From NCBI GenBank assembly GCA_002492415.1, contig DKYK01000038.1:77773-141772 (forward strand): 64,000 nt of DNA. Direction: 5' to 3'. Shown piece by piece: positions 1 to 8,481 of the stretch (position 1 is the stretch's first letter; the number at the start of each line of letters is the position of its first letter). The notes beneath the pieces were generated by a model. That model was not told the origin of the DNA. It was given only the letters and a program-made list of their open reading frames with translations, and searched no databases. The translations under genes and the position numbers were made by a program. The stretch comes from Christensenella sp. UBA7102. Its GTDB lineage: Bacteria; Bacillota; Clostridia; Christensenellales; UBA1750.

Positions 1-228
1 GATGATGGGCGCACTGCTGAACGTGCGAATGGTCCGAATGGCCTCAAACCCATCCATTTCCGGCATCAGCAGGTCCATCACCACCAGGTCAAACGCCGTC
101 TGCCGGCACTGCGCCACCGCCTGCGCGCCATCCTGTGCCTCCGTCACCACATATCCCTCATATTCCGCATATTTGCGTATGTATTCCCGTATGCCCGTCT
201 CATCGTCCACGATCAGCATCCTTGGCAT
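1..228 (-). CDS. Response regulator receiver domain (partial, 3' end outside window)
   Basis: The first 76 residues of a two-component response regulator are present; the rest lies beyond base 1. The acidic pair DD (residues 8-9) follows the hydrophobic first strand, and the phosphoacceptor is Asp52 in the VVMDLLMPEMDG stretch, the hallmark of CheY-like receivers. The start is the ATG at 226-228. The output domain is not visible, so the type (OmpR, NarL or other) cannot be told. By family, a partner histidine kinase phosphorylates it in the cytoplasm; no kinase is in view. Confidence 0.9.
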   Translation of the reverse strand, partial: MPRMLIVDDETGIREYIRKYAEYEGYVVTEAQDGAQAVAQCRQTAFDLVVMDLLMPEMDGFEAIRTIRTFSSAPII

Positions 229-329
229 CTTGCGCTTTCCCCCCTATTTCTCTTTTCTTTCATTATGGATGCAGAACTTGTACAATCTATGAACGCGGCG
301 AAACAAACTTGTTTCAACCCTAAACAATA

Positions 330-358
330 ACACCCTCTCCGCACAATAGAGAGGGTGT
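330..358 (-). terminator. Hairpin terminator after the AAC(3)-family gene
   Basis: A perfect 10-bp inverted repeat (330-339 with 349-358, core ACACCCTCTC) lies about 30 bases beyond the stop of the minus-strand gene ending at 389. The T tract on the minus side is weak, so this is a reasonable but not ideal intrinsic terminator. Confidence 0.55.
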
Positions 359-388
359 ATGTGATGAATATGTGTCTTCTTTTGTCAA

Positions 389-1138
389 TTACTTCCGGAA
401 CATTCCAAAAATTTGCGGGTCGCGCGCAAGGATCTTCAACAATTCGTCCGCAGACTTTCTTGCAGAGAGCAGGCGCACAGTCGCGTCGCCCAGGCGGTGC
501 AGCGTCATCGCGCCGCAGCGCAGCATATCGCTCTCCACCTTGGGGAACAGCTGGGAAGAATCGGCGCAATGCGGGTAATACCCATGAATGATGCGCGGTC
601 CCTCCGGCGGGATCACCACATAGCGGTTGGGATGCTCCATGTCCACGCGCCCAGGGACATTTGCCCACTCCTCCACACCATGGAAATAGGTCATGCGGTT
701 AAGCTCCACGCCCACCAGCATCACGTAGGCGTCGCGGTCGTACAGCCGTCCCCACGCGGACTCGCGCGCGCATGGCGTCAGGCACTCCTCGTCGCCGCGC
801 AGGAATTCCCACGCGTCCGCGCCATAGGCCGCGATGGAGTGCGTGGGGTGCCAGGAACGCACCACACCCTCCCGCTTGCGGAACAGCTCGGTTAAAATCC
901 CCACATTGGAGGGCGTCTCCAGCACGTCGTAGACGGGCTGTTTCTTGCCCACCAGCGCCCAGGTGTGCGTGGGCAGCGCCACCAGGCCGTCCGAAAAATA
1001 CGCACACAGCGCGTCCAGCAGCGTATCGCCGCCGTTTTCCATCGGCCCCAGGCTCTTGCACGAGGAGTGCATCAGCACCGTGGCGTTTGCGGGCAGCATG
1101 TCCCGCAGCTGCCCGATGAGATGATCCCTGGTGTACAT
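389..1138 (-). CDS. AAC(3)-family N-acetyltransferase
   Basis: The 249-residue protein resembles the aminoglycoside 3-N-acetyltransferase family, which transfers acetyl from acetyl-CoA. Family marks are VLMHSSCKSLG (residues 21-31), PSNVGILTEL (76-85) and HPTHSIAAYG (97-106). The length is near the family norm of about 260. Many chromosomal members in Clostridia have unknown substrates, so antibiotic resistance should not be assumed. The gene begins 3 bases after the stop of the SDR gene upstream on the same strand and is probably co-transcribed from the promoter at 2048-2075. The pairing suggests a small-molecule modification unit, which is inference. Confidence 0.85.
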   Translation of the reverse strand: MYTRDHLIGQLRDMLPANATVLMHSSCKSLGPMENGGDTLLDALCAYFSDGLVALPTHTWALVGKKQPVYDVLETPSNVGILTELFRKREGVVRSWHPTHSIAAYGADAWEFLRGDEECLTPCARESAWGRLYDRDAYVMLVGVELNRMTYFHGVEEWANVPGRVDMEHPNRYVVIPPEGPRIIHGYYPHCADSSQLFPKVESDMLRCGAMTLHRLGDATVRLLSARKSADELLKILARDPQIFGMFRK

Positions 1139-1141
1139 GCG

Positions 1142-1993
1142 TTACTCCTTCTCGGCGTTCTCCTTGATCATGGCCATCGCCTTTTCGTACTGGTCCTTCT
1201 TCCACTCCTCACGCACCCACGGAATCTTGTCGTGGCCCTCGAGCATGCCGGGCAGGATCAGGCCGCCGTCCACGCGCACGGTGATGCCGGTGATGTAAGA
1301 AGCGTTTTCACTGGCCAGGAAGGCCACCACTTCGCCGTTCTCGCGGGGGGTGCCCACGCGGTGCAGCGGGATGGACTCTGCCACAAAGGGCGACTTGACC
1401 AGGTCCTCGCGGCCGGGCCGGGGCGTCCAGGTGGCGCCGGGCGCAACGCAGTTGACACGGATATTATAGGCGGACAGGTCCAGCGCCATGGACTCGGTGG
1501 CGCGCTTGACGCAGGCCTTGAAGCCGCCGTAGAGATAATCGTCCGGATAAGCCATTTCCGCGCGGGAGGAGGTGATGAAGATGATGTTGCCCTCAATCTT
1601 GTCGGCGACCATGTGCCGCGCGGCAGCGCCTGCGCACAGCATGTAGTTGCGGAAGTTGACGGTGTAGACCTCGTCCACGTTCTCGGGCGTGATGGTCAGA
1701 ATGGAGCCGCGGAAACCGCCGTTGCCCGCGTTGCACACCATCAGGTCCAGACGTCCGCCCAGATCCTTGTGCGCCTGATCAACGATGCGCTGAGGCACCT
1801 CGGCCTTTTCCAGGCTGGCCTGGTAGATGAAGCACTTGCGGCCCAGGGCCTCGATCTGCTTCTGCGTATCTTCCGCACCCTCTCTGCGGCTGTTGTAGGT
1901 GATGGCAACGTCATAGCCGTGCTCCGCCAGCACGATGGCAATGCCCTGACCGATGTTGTGGCTTCCGCCCGTGACCAAAGCTGTCTTGTTCAT
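1142..1993 (-). CDS. Short-chain dehydrogenase/reductase (SDR family)
   Basis: This 283-residue Rossmann-fold oxidoreductase carries the NAD(P)-binding TGGSHNIGQGIA motif (residues 9-20), the NAG motif (88-90) and the catalytic Ser (142/143) with Tyr155-x3-Lys159. The C-terminal tail after the usual end of the SDR fold is Lys/Glu-rich and somewhat longer than the classical 250 residues. By homology it interconverts an alcohol and a ketone or reduces an enoyl group; the substrate is not evident. It is first in a two-gene unit with the AAC(3)-family gene, behind a strong promoter. Confidence 0.9.
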   Translation of the reverse strand: MNKTALVTGGSHNIGQGIAIVLAEHGYDVAITYNSRREGAEDTQKQIEALGRKCFIYQASLEKAEVPQRIVDQAHKDLGGRLDLMVCNAGNGGFRGSILTITPENVDEVYTVNFRNYMLCAGAAARHMVADKIEGNIIFITSSRAEMAYPDDYLYGGFKACVKRATESMALDLSAYNIRVNCVAPGATWTPRPGREDLVKSPFVAESIPLHRVGTPRENGEVVAFLASENASYITGITVRVDGGLILPGMLEGHDKIPWVREEWKKDQYEKAMAMIKENAEKE

Positions 1994-2047
1994 GTGAAAA
2001 CCCTCCTAAATAGATGTGCAAAATTGTCTATGGTTCTGCTTAATCAA

Positions 2048-2075
2048 AGTATAACACAAACCTTTCTATTGTCAA
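2048..2075 (-). promoter_or_regulatory. Sigma-A type promoter for the SDR/AAC(3) operon
   Basis: Read on the minus strand, TTGACA (2070-2075) is followed after 16 bases by TATACT (2048-2053), preceded by TGT, giving an extended -10. It lies about 55 bases upstream of the SDR start. Confidence 0.75.
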
Positions 2076-2115
2076 TATCATGCTTTTATAGGATTTCAGT
2101 GTATAAGGATTCTAG

Positions 2116-2145
2116 TTGAATTTCCCACGGCAGATGCTGTATAAT
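2116..2145 (+). promoter_or_regulatory. Promoter for the lactonase gene
   Basis: TTGAAT (2116-2121), an 18-base spacer and TATAAT (2140-2145) precede the lactonase start by about 45 bases. It is divergent from the SDR promoter. Confidence 0.65.
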
Positions 2146-2189
2146 AAATGCAGAAAGACCCACGCAACGGCATAAGGAGGCACACCACT

Positions 2190-3236
2190 ATGGCAAAAAT
2201 CATGGCCTATATCGGCACCTATTCCAAGGGCGAACACGGCGGCATCTTCCGCGCGCTCGTGGACGATGAGGCGGGTACGCTGGAGATCATCGATACCACG
2301 GATGTTGAAAACCCTTCGCACCTGGCCCTCTCCCCCGACGGCAAATTCCTCTACGCCGCGTCCGAGACCGGTGAGTTTCGCGGGCGCAACGGCGGCGCGG
2401 TAGCAGCCTGCGCAGTGGCGCCCGACGGCGCGCTGTCTCTGCTCAACCTGGCGGGCACACAGGGCAAACATCCCTGCTATGCCGCCGTTTCCCCCGATGG
2501 CAAATTCGTCTACGCGGCCAACTATTCCGAGGGCACGGCAACTGTATTTGCCACAGAAAACGGCGCGCTCAAAGAGGATCCCATGGTGGTCGTCCATCAA
2601 GGCAAGGGGGCCAATCCCAAGCGTCAGGAGAAGCCGCATGTCCACATCACTCGCGTCACGCCTGACGGCAAGTATCTGGCCGTGTGCGATCTGGGCATCG
2701 ACGCGGTGGTGCTCTATCCGCTGTGCGCTGCCTGCGGCCTGAATAAAAACACAGGCTCCTTCGTGCGCACGCCTGATGGCGACGGTCCCCGTCACATCGA
2801 ATTTTCTCCCGATGGTAAGTTCGCCTATGTCGTGACCGAGATGGGCTGCACCGTGCGCGCCTACGCCTACGAGGACGGCCGTCTCACCTTCCTGTCCGCC
2901 ACGCCCACGCTGCCCGCAGATTTTGACGGCTTCAACATCGACGCCGCCATCCACTTCGCGCCCGACGGCAAGACGCTGGTCGTCTCCAATCGCGGTCACG
3001 ACAGCCTGGCGCTGTTCGACGCAGACGGCGGCACGCTCACGCTCAAGCAGATTGTCAAGGTAGGCGGCAAGACTCCGCGCGAGTTCGCCTACACGCCCAA
3101 CGGCAAGTTCGTGTTTGTCTGCAACCAGGATTCCGCGGACATCACTGTGCTGCGCGCCTGCCCCGAGACCGGCGAGCTCACCCTCACCGATGCAAAATAC
3201 GACCTTCCCAAGCCCGTCAGCCTCATCTGGCGTTAA
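2190..3236 (+). CDS. Beta-propeller lactonase (6-phosphogluconolactonase YbhE-type family)
   Basis: The 348-residue protein is a seven-bladed beta-propeller of the lactonase family, which includes the pentose-phosphate enzyme 6-phosphogluconolactonase. At least six blades show the recurring pattern SPDGKFLYAA (variants APDGK, TPDGKY, TPNGKF), spaced about 45-50 residues apart. The ATG at 2190 is chosen because AAGGAGG ends ten bases upstream (2174-2180); an upstream in-frame ATG at 2148 has no site. There is no signal peptide, so it is cytoplasmic. No other pentose-phosphate gene is adjacent, so the exact lactone substrate is uncertain. Confidence 0.88.
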   Translation: MAKIMAYIGTYSKGEHGGIFRALVDDEAGTLEIIDTTDVENPSHLALSPDGKFLYAASETGEFRGRNGGAVAACAVAPDGALSLLNLAGTQGKHPCYAAVSPDGKFVYAANYSEGTATVFATENGALKEDPMVVVHQGKGANPKRQEKPHVHITRVTPDGKYLAVCDLGIDAVVLYPLCAACGLNKNTGSFVRTPDGDGPRHIEFSPDGKFAYVVTEMGCTVRAYAYEDGRLTFLSATPTLPADFDGFNIDAAIHFAPDGKTLVVSNRGHDSLALFDADGGTLTLKQIVKVGGKTPREFAYTPNGKFVFVCNQDSADITVLRACPETGELTLTDAKYDLPKPVSLIWR

Positions 3237-3260
3237 GCCGCTTGGCCGCTTGCCCAGGAT

Positions 3261-3308
3261 ATAGGCCCCTGTCTGCAAGGCCGTTTCGTCGCGCAGACAG
3301 GGGCCTAT
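3261..3308. terminator. Strong hairpin terminator after the lactonase
   Basis: A perfect 16-bp inverted repeat (3261-3276 with 3293-3308) is followed by a short spacer and a run of eight T residues near 3325. Confidence 0.75.
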
Positions 3309-3696
3309 GCTTTCCATGCCCTAACTTTTTTTCGGAATCGTGTATCCATGGGATCAATCTGGTAATACGGATAACATTCGTTGCAAGCGGGTGCAGCAAC
3401 CTCCTGTGAAAAATAGGCGCAGCAGCCTGAGCACAAGAATTATGAAGAAAACTATATCAAGATGTCAAACAACAGGCAGAATCTTTTTAAGTACACAGGA
3501 AAATTCGCAAAGACGCATCTTCCTACAACCGCAACTCGGCTGAGCAAAGCATTGATCTTGACGGACAGGCCATTGAAGTGCTATGATCAGCTACTGTATC
3601 GAAGCAGGCAAACAGTGGTGGCGCAGATCAGTACGTAAATCAAAAGCTTTCGGTGGAATCGATTTCCAAATCCAAATTTGCAGGAGGTATTTTGTC
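3309..3696 (+). other. AT-richer intergenic patch with a decayed ORF remnant
   Basis: This stretch has no intact gene but is not random. One frame from about 3494 reads as ordinary protein with a single internal TGA (3584-3586), and ends in a TGA at 3698-3700 that overlaps the ATG of the next gene (ATGA). A second frame (ATG 3462 to TAA 3638, 58 residues) is basic and unrecognised. The likeliest reading is the degraded 3' part of a gene once coupled to the GNAT gene downstream. Base composition is lower in GC than the flanks, consistent with transferred DNA. Confidence 0.4.
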
Positions 3697-4143
3697 ATGA
3701 AAGTATTACGGGGAACGGCATCTGATATAGAGCCCTGGATGGAATTGGTCCGGCGCGTAAGCTGGAATTTTCCCGGGCTGGAAACCGAGGAGAGCATAGC
3801 GGAGCACGCGCAGACCGTATTGGGGTTTATGAGTAAGAGACAAGCGTTGTGCGTAAAATGCGGCAGTAGGATTGCAGGCGTAATCCTGTTTTCCCGAAGT
3901 CATAATATGATCTGCTGCCTGGCCGTAGCGCCGGAATACAGGCAGCGCGGCATCGGTTCGCTTCTTCTGAAAGAAGCGCTTGATGAATTGGACAGAAGCA
4001 AGGAGATTTCCGTATCAACATTTCGCGAAAATGATGAAAAGGGAGCGGCTCCAAGAGCGTTGTACAAAAAATTCGGGTTTCAAGAAGCCGAACTCATCGA
4101 GGAGTTCGGCTATCCAAACCAAAGATTCATTCTGTATCCCTGA
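3697..4143 (+). CDS. GNAT family N-acetyltransferase
   Basis: The 148-residue protein has the acetyl-CoA-binding motif A of GNAT enzymes (LAVAPEYRQRGIGSLLLKEA) and a C-terminal Tyr-Lys-Lys-Phe-Gly-Phe segment typical of the last strands. The start at 3697 follows AGGAGG with a 9-base gap; the longer frame upstream lacks a ribosome-binding site. Codon use and GC are lower than in flanking genes, and the remnant just upstream suggests that both arrived together. The acceptor substrate is unknown. Confidence 0.85.
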   Translation: MKVLRGTASDIEPWMELVRRVSWNFPGLETEESIAEHAQTVLGFMSKRQALCVKCGSRIAGVILFSRSHNMICCLAVAPEYRQRGIGSLLLKEALDELDRSKEISVSTFRENDEKGAAPRALYKKFGFQEAELIEEFGYPNQRFILYP

Positions 4144-4171
4144 AAGGTTCTCCCCTGCTTGGGGACAATCC

Positions 4172-4211
4172 GACAAAGGAGCCCCTGCCTCATTGCAAGG
4201 GCTCCTTTGTC
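4172..4211. terminator. Bidirectional terminator between convergent genes
   Basis: A 13-bp inverted repeat (4172-4184 with 4199-4211, core GACAAAGGAGCCC) sits between the stops of the GNAT gene and the ABC permease gene, which face each other. Confidence 0.75.
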
Positions 4212-4220
4212 ATGTTCAAA

Positions 4221-7200
4221 TCACTCGACGCTCTTCAGGCTCTCCACCATGTCGATTTTCTTCAAGCTGAAATACATGAAAAAATTGACGATCACGGCGA
4301 ATACGCCCGTGAGCGCGGCGCTGTACAGGTAGGACAACGCGCCGATCTCCTGGCCGAACATGATCATATCCACCTCACAGGTGCGGATCACGAACTGGTG
4401 CAGCACCACGCCGATGGCCATGCCCAGCAGGATGCCGATGCCCGTCAGCCAGATGTTTTCGCGGTAGACGTACATCGCCACTTCGCCGTCGTGGCAGCCC
4501 AGCACCTTGAGCGTCGCCAGCTCCCTTCTGCGCTCGATGATGGCGATGTTGTTCAGATTGTACAGCACCACGAACGCCAGCAGCGCCGCGGCCGCGACCA
4601 GCACCCACACCACCAGGTCCAGGCTGTGCATCATGTTGGCCACCTGCTCCTCCAGGTCGCTGACGAAAGACACGCCGCCCACATCCGGTATGCACAGCAA
4701 CGCCTTGCCCAGCGCGTCCTGTCCTTCCATGCCTGTATTCGTTCGCAGAAACACCGTATCGTACTCCGGCGTCTCGCCGTACAACGTCTCATACAGCTCC
4801 GGCGTGATGTAGACGTAGTGGTACAGGTAGTTCTCGGCAACGCCCGTCACCGTCGCGCGCACTGCCTGCGTCTCGTCCCGCATCAACTCGATCTCATCGC
4901 CGATGGAGACCTCCAGCAGCCGTGCCGCCTTCTCGGTGAGCACCACGCCCTCCCCGGTCAGCTGTACGGGCTGCCCTCTTCGCGTCTGCAGGCTCACGAT
5001 CTGCCCCAGGTCCTCCGACCTTTCGGGCACGAACAGGTTGACGGACTTGGTTACGCCGTTCGCCCGCGCGTCGATCACCGTCACCTGTGCCGACAGCTGT
5101 GCATCTACCGCATCCAGCTGCGCGATGTTGCGCTCCACTTCGGGCAGCTGATCCAACTCGCCCGCATCCACGTTCACACTCGCATCGTAAGTCCACACGG
5201 TGCTGTACTGCTTGTTGACGATCTCCGCGATAGAGTCCCGCAGGCCAAATCCCACCAGCAGCAGCCCCATGCAGGCGCCAATGCCGAACAGCGTCATCAG
5301 CAGCCGTTTTTTGTACCGGAACAGGTTACGGAAGGTGGCCTTTGCGGTAAAGCTCATGCGCCGCCAAAGTGCGGGAATGTACTCCAGCACCACGCGCTTG
5401 CCCTCGGGCGGCGCCGCGGGGCGCATCAGCTGCGCGGGCGTCTCGGACAGCTGTGCATAGCAGGCCACGAGCGTCGCGCCCGCTACGCACGCCACTGCAA
5501 GGGCCACCGCCGACAGCGATAGACCCCATTGCACCGGCATCAGCATCACCGTGAGGTTGACATACAGCATGCGATAGGCCGTCATGATCACATAGGGGAA
5601 CAGCGCCGACCCCACCGGGATTCCGATCAGGCCGCCCAGCACCGCCGCCAGCAGCGCATAGCCAAGATACTTACCTGCAATGGCCGCCTTGGAGTAGCCC
5701 AGCGCCTTCATTGTGCCCACCTGCAGACGGCCTTCCTCCACCATGCGCGTCATGGTCGTCAGCGCCACCAGCGCTGCCACCAGGAAGAAGATCGCGGGGA
5801 ATACCCTGCCCAGCGCGCCGATGCGCTCGGCATCCAGGCCAAACTCCACATAGGACTGTATGGACTCCCGATCCAGCACATACCACTCGGGTCTTTCCAG
5901 ATCTGCAAGCTCCTGCTCGGCGTCTTCCACCTTGCGCTTGGCATCGTCAATGTCATGCTGTGCGTCTGCGCTCTTTTCGTCGAATTCTGTCCTGGCCTCC
6001 TCGTACTCCGCCAGCGCATCCTCGTATTCCTTTCGACCGTCTTCGAGTTCCTGTCGGCCCTCTTCCAGTTCCTTTTCCGCCTTGTTCACCTCGGCCCAGC
6101 CCTTGTCGATCTCTGTCTGCCCATCCAGCAGCTGCTGTTCGCTCTGCTGAATCTGCTGCAGCGCATCGTCGTACTCGGTCTGCGCATCGGCGAGCTGCGC
6201 GCGCCCGCTCGAAATTCTTTGATCGGCGGCGTTCAGCTGCGCATAGCCATCGGCAATGGCGTCGCGCGTGGGCTGCAATGCGCCGTCGATCACCGCGGTC
6301 AGCGTCTCATCGGTTGCAGGCGTCCCTTGCAGCGCACCGTCCACCTGCGGCAGAATCTGCCCATAAAACTGCAGGGCACTGTTCTGCTCGTCGGTCAGTG
6401 AATAGCCCGCGTCCTGCGCCGCCTTCAGCGCGCCATAGTTGGTTTGCGCCTGGGTATAGCCTTCTGCGCTCTTGAGCGCCTCCGCTTGCGCAGCATAGGC
6501 GTTGAACTGCGCGCTCTGCTCATCCAGCTGACGGCGGCTGTTGCTCGCCTGCGCCTCGCCGCTGCTCAGCTCGCTGCGCGCGTCGGCCAGCTCCTGCGCC
6601 GCAATGCCCAACTCCTCCTTGGCGGCGTTCAGCTCTTCCCAGCCCTCGTCAACCTTCTTCTGCTGCTTTCTCAGCTCATGCTTAGCATCGGCAATCTCTG
6701 CTTCGCCGTCCGCGATTTCCTGCTCGCCGTCGGCAATCTCCTGCGCCGCGTCGTCCAGCTTGACCTGCGCGTCGGCCAGCTTCTGTTCGGCGTCTGCAAG
6801 CTCCGCCTCGCCGTCGGCAATCTCCTGCTTTGCATCGGCGATCTTCTCCGCCGCCTCTGTCTGCACCTGTTGGTAGCGGATCTCACACCGTTCCCCGGCG
6901 ATGGCCTCAATGCGGTCCTGCACATTATCAATATAGCTCTTATATCCGTCCTCATAGCAGTTCAGTCCGTCCGCACCGTCGCACGTCAGGTACGCCACGG
7001 TATAGACCTCCATGGAGAAGCTCTCCGGCGGCACGCAAAGGAAGTACTGTACGTCGCCATTGCTGATGTCGGCAGTTCCGCGGTCAAAATTCAGGTACCA
7101 GGCATAGCTGCCCGCGCCCACCACGGTAAAACTCTCCTCCGCCAGCGTGTCGGACAGCGCCTCATCTTCTCTGCCCGACGACAGCTGAATGCGGTCGCCC

Positions 7201-7634
7201 AGCGAAATGCCCGCGCTGTCCATAATCCGCTCATCCAGAAAGCATTCGTCGGGCGCGCTGGGCAGGCGGCCCTGCGTCAGCGTCACCTGGTTCATGTCCC
7301 CCGCCAGCGAGATCACGTTGACCACGGACTGCACGCCGTCGCGCTCGCTCAGCGCAAAGGCCGTATAGCCGCCTACAGCCTGCGTCACGCCCTCGATGCG
7401 CCCGAGCGCCTCTACATCCTCCTGCGTGATGCCCATCTCGCCCAGCACGCGGACGTCCATCAGGTTGATGTCGTCATAGAGCGCATCGGCGCTCATCTGC
7501 ATGTCGGGCTGGGAAGACCGGATGCCCGTGTAAAATGCCACGCCCAGCGCCACGATGCACAGTATGGAGAGAAACCGGTTCAGACTGCCACGGATCTCCC
7601 GGAAAAAATCCTTGCCCAACGCATTTTTCTTCAT
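4221..7634 (-). CDS. ABC transporter permease, FtsX/MacB type, with a giant heptad coiled coil
   Basis: The 1137-residue membrane protein has one N-terminal membrane segment (about 19-38), a large extracytoplasmic part, then two FtsX-like cores (about 608-725, and 775-797 continuing at about 990-1130). Between TM1 and the first core are two long coiled coils. Residues 265-362 form 14 uninterrupted heptads with Ile, Leu or Val at every seventh position; a second coil covers about 473-580. This layout matches large mechanotransmission-type permeases that work on cell-surface substrates rather than moving solutes through a channel. The ATPase gene ends 7 bases upstream and is its obvious partner. 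The substrate is unknown. Confidence 0.88.
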   Translation of the reverse strand: MKKNALGKDFFREIRGSLNRFLSILCIVALGVAFYTGIRSSQPDMQMSADALYDDINLMDVRVLGEMGITQEDVEALGRIEGVTQAVGGYTAFALSERDGVQSVVNVISLAGDMNQVTLTQGRLPSAPDECFLDERIMDSAGISLGDRIQLSSGREDEALSDTLAEESFTVVGAGSYAWYLNFDRGTADISNGDVQYFLCVPPESFSMEVYTVAYLTCDGADGLNCYEDGYKSYIDNVQDRIEAIAGERCEIRYQQVQTEAAEKIADAKQEIADGEAELADAEQKLADAQVKLDDAAQEIADGEQEIADGEAEIADAKHELRKQQKKVDEGWEELNAAKEELGIAAQELADARSELSSGEAQASNSRRQLDEQSAQFNAYAAQAEALKSAEGYTQAQTNYGALKAAQDAGYSLTDEQNSALQFYGQILPQVDGALQGTPATDETLTAVIDGALQPTRDAIADGYAQLNAADQRISSGRAQLADAQTEYDDALQQIQQSEQQLLDGQTEIDKGWAEVNKAEKELEEGRQELEDGRKEYEDALAEYEEARTEFDEKSADAQHDIDDAKRKVEDAEQELADLERPEWYVLDRESIQSYVEFGLDAERIGALGRVFPAIFFLVAALVALTTMTRMVEEGRLQVGTMKALGYSKAAIAGKYLGYALLAAVLGGLIGIPVGSALFPYVIMTAYRMLYVNLTVMLMPVQWGLSLSAVALAVACVAGATLVACYAQLSETPAQLMRPAAPPEGKRVVLEYIPALWRRMSFTAKATFRNLFRYKKRLLMTLFGIGACMGLLLVGFGLRDSIAEIVNKQYSTVWTYDASVNVDAGELDQLPEVERNIAQLDAVDAQLSAQVTVIDARANGVTKSVNLFVPERSEDLGQIVSLQTRRGQPVQLTGEGVVLTEKAARLLEVSIGDEIELMRDETQAVRATVTGVAENYLYHYVYITPELYETLYGETPEYDTVFLRTNTGMEGQDALGKALLCIPDVGGVSFVSDLEEQVANMMHSLDLVVWVLVAAAALLAFVVLYNLNNIAIIERRRELATLKVLGCHDGEVAMYVYRENIWLTGIGILLGMAIGVVLHQFVIRTCEVDMIMFGQEIGALSYLYSAALTGVFAVIVNFFMYFSLKKIDMVESLKSVE

Positions 7635-7641
7635 GCCGCTC

Positions 7642-8343
7642 TCACCACTCTATATTCTCCACGGGTGTGGGATGCTCGTTCAGCCGCATGCGCACGCACT
7701 TGCCGTTCTTGATCTCAATCACGCGGTCGGCCATGGGCGCGATGGCGGAGTTGTGCGTGATGACCACCACCGTCATGCCTTTGAGCCGGCAGGTATCCTG
7801 CAAAAGCTTTAAGATCGCCTTGCCCGTCTGGTAGTCCAGCGCGCCGGTGGGTTCGTCGCACAGCATCAGCTTGGGGTTCTTTGCCAGCGCACGCGCGATG
7901 GACACCCTCTGCTGCTCGCCGCCCGACAGTCGCGCCGGAAAATTGCCCGCGCGCTCGGCCAGCCCCACCTCGCGCAGCACCTCCTGCGCGTCCAACGGAT
8001 CCTTGCAGATCTGCAGCGCCAGCTCCACGTTCTCCAACGCCGTCAGGTTCTGCACCAAATTGTAGAACTGAAACACGAAACCAATATCGTCGCGGCGGTA
8101 CTGTGTCAGCTGCCGGGGCGTGAACTGCGCCACATCCTGTCCGTCCACGATCACCTTGCCCGAGGTCGCCGCATCCATGCCGCCCAATATGTTGAGCACC
8201 GTGGTCTTGCCCGCGCCGCTGGGTCCGAGGATCACCGCGAATTCGCCCCTTTCAATCTCAAAGCTCACGCCGTCGGCTGCCTTGATGACCATCTCGCCCA
8301 TCTTATAGGTCTTAGTCACATTTTCCAGGCTGACAAACGCCAT
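7642..8343 (-). CDS. ABC transporter ATP-binding protein (LolD/MacB-like)
   Basis: The 233-residue ATPase carries Walker A GPSGAGKT (40-47), signature LSGGEQQR (139-146) and Walker B LMLCDEP (159-165), followed by TGALD. The TGALD D-loop context and short length place it in the MacB/LolD/FtsE group that pairs with FtsX-type permeases. The ATG at 8343 is preferred to the one at 8349 because the GGGGAGG site starts at 8351, giving a 7-base gap. It is first in a two-gene operon with the coiled-coil permease. Confidence 0.93.
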   Translation of the reverse strand: MAFVSLENVTKTYKMGEMVIKAADGVSFEIERGEFAVILGPSGAGKTTVLNILGGMDAATSGKVIVDGQDVAQFTPRQLTQYRRDDIGFVFQFYNLVQNLTALENVELALQICKDPLDAQEVLREVGLAERAGNFPARLSGGEQQRVSIARALAKNPKLMLCDEPTGALDYQTGKAILKLLQDTCRLKGMTVVVITHNSAIAPMADRVIEIKNGKCVRMRLNEHPTPVENIEW

Positions 8344-8391
8344 GACCATCCCTCCCCGTCGCTCTTTTTACAGTTTGATTATACATCAAAC

Positions 8392-8424
8392 AAAGCGGCT
8401 GGGGAAAGCCTCTCCAGCCGCTTT
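8392..8424 (-). terminator. Terminator after hflC
   Basis: The inverted repeat AGCGGCTGG (8394-8402) with CCAGCCGCT (8414-8422) is flanked by A on one side and T on the other. It lies about 60 bases past the hflC stop and separates hflKC from the ABC operon. Confidence 0.7.
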
Positions 8425-8481
8425 TGTCCACTATTTACACTTTATTCACGTCTCGGAAACAAACTCCGTTCTGCGGATTTC

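Noticed and set aside
4212..7712. Long plus-strand open frames opposite the ABC permease and other genes
   Set aside because: They are mirror frames caused by GC-rich third positions; they lack ribosome-binding sites and recognisable domains, while the minus-strand genes have full families.
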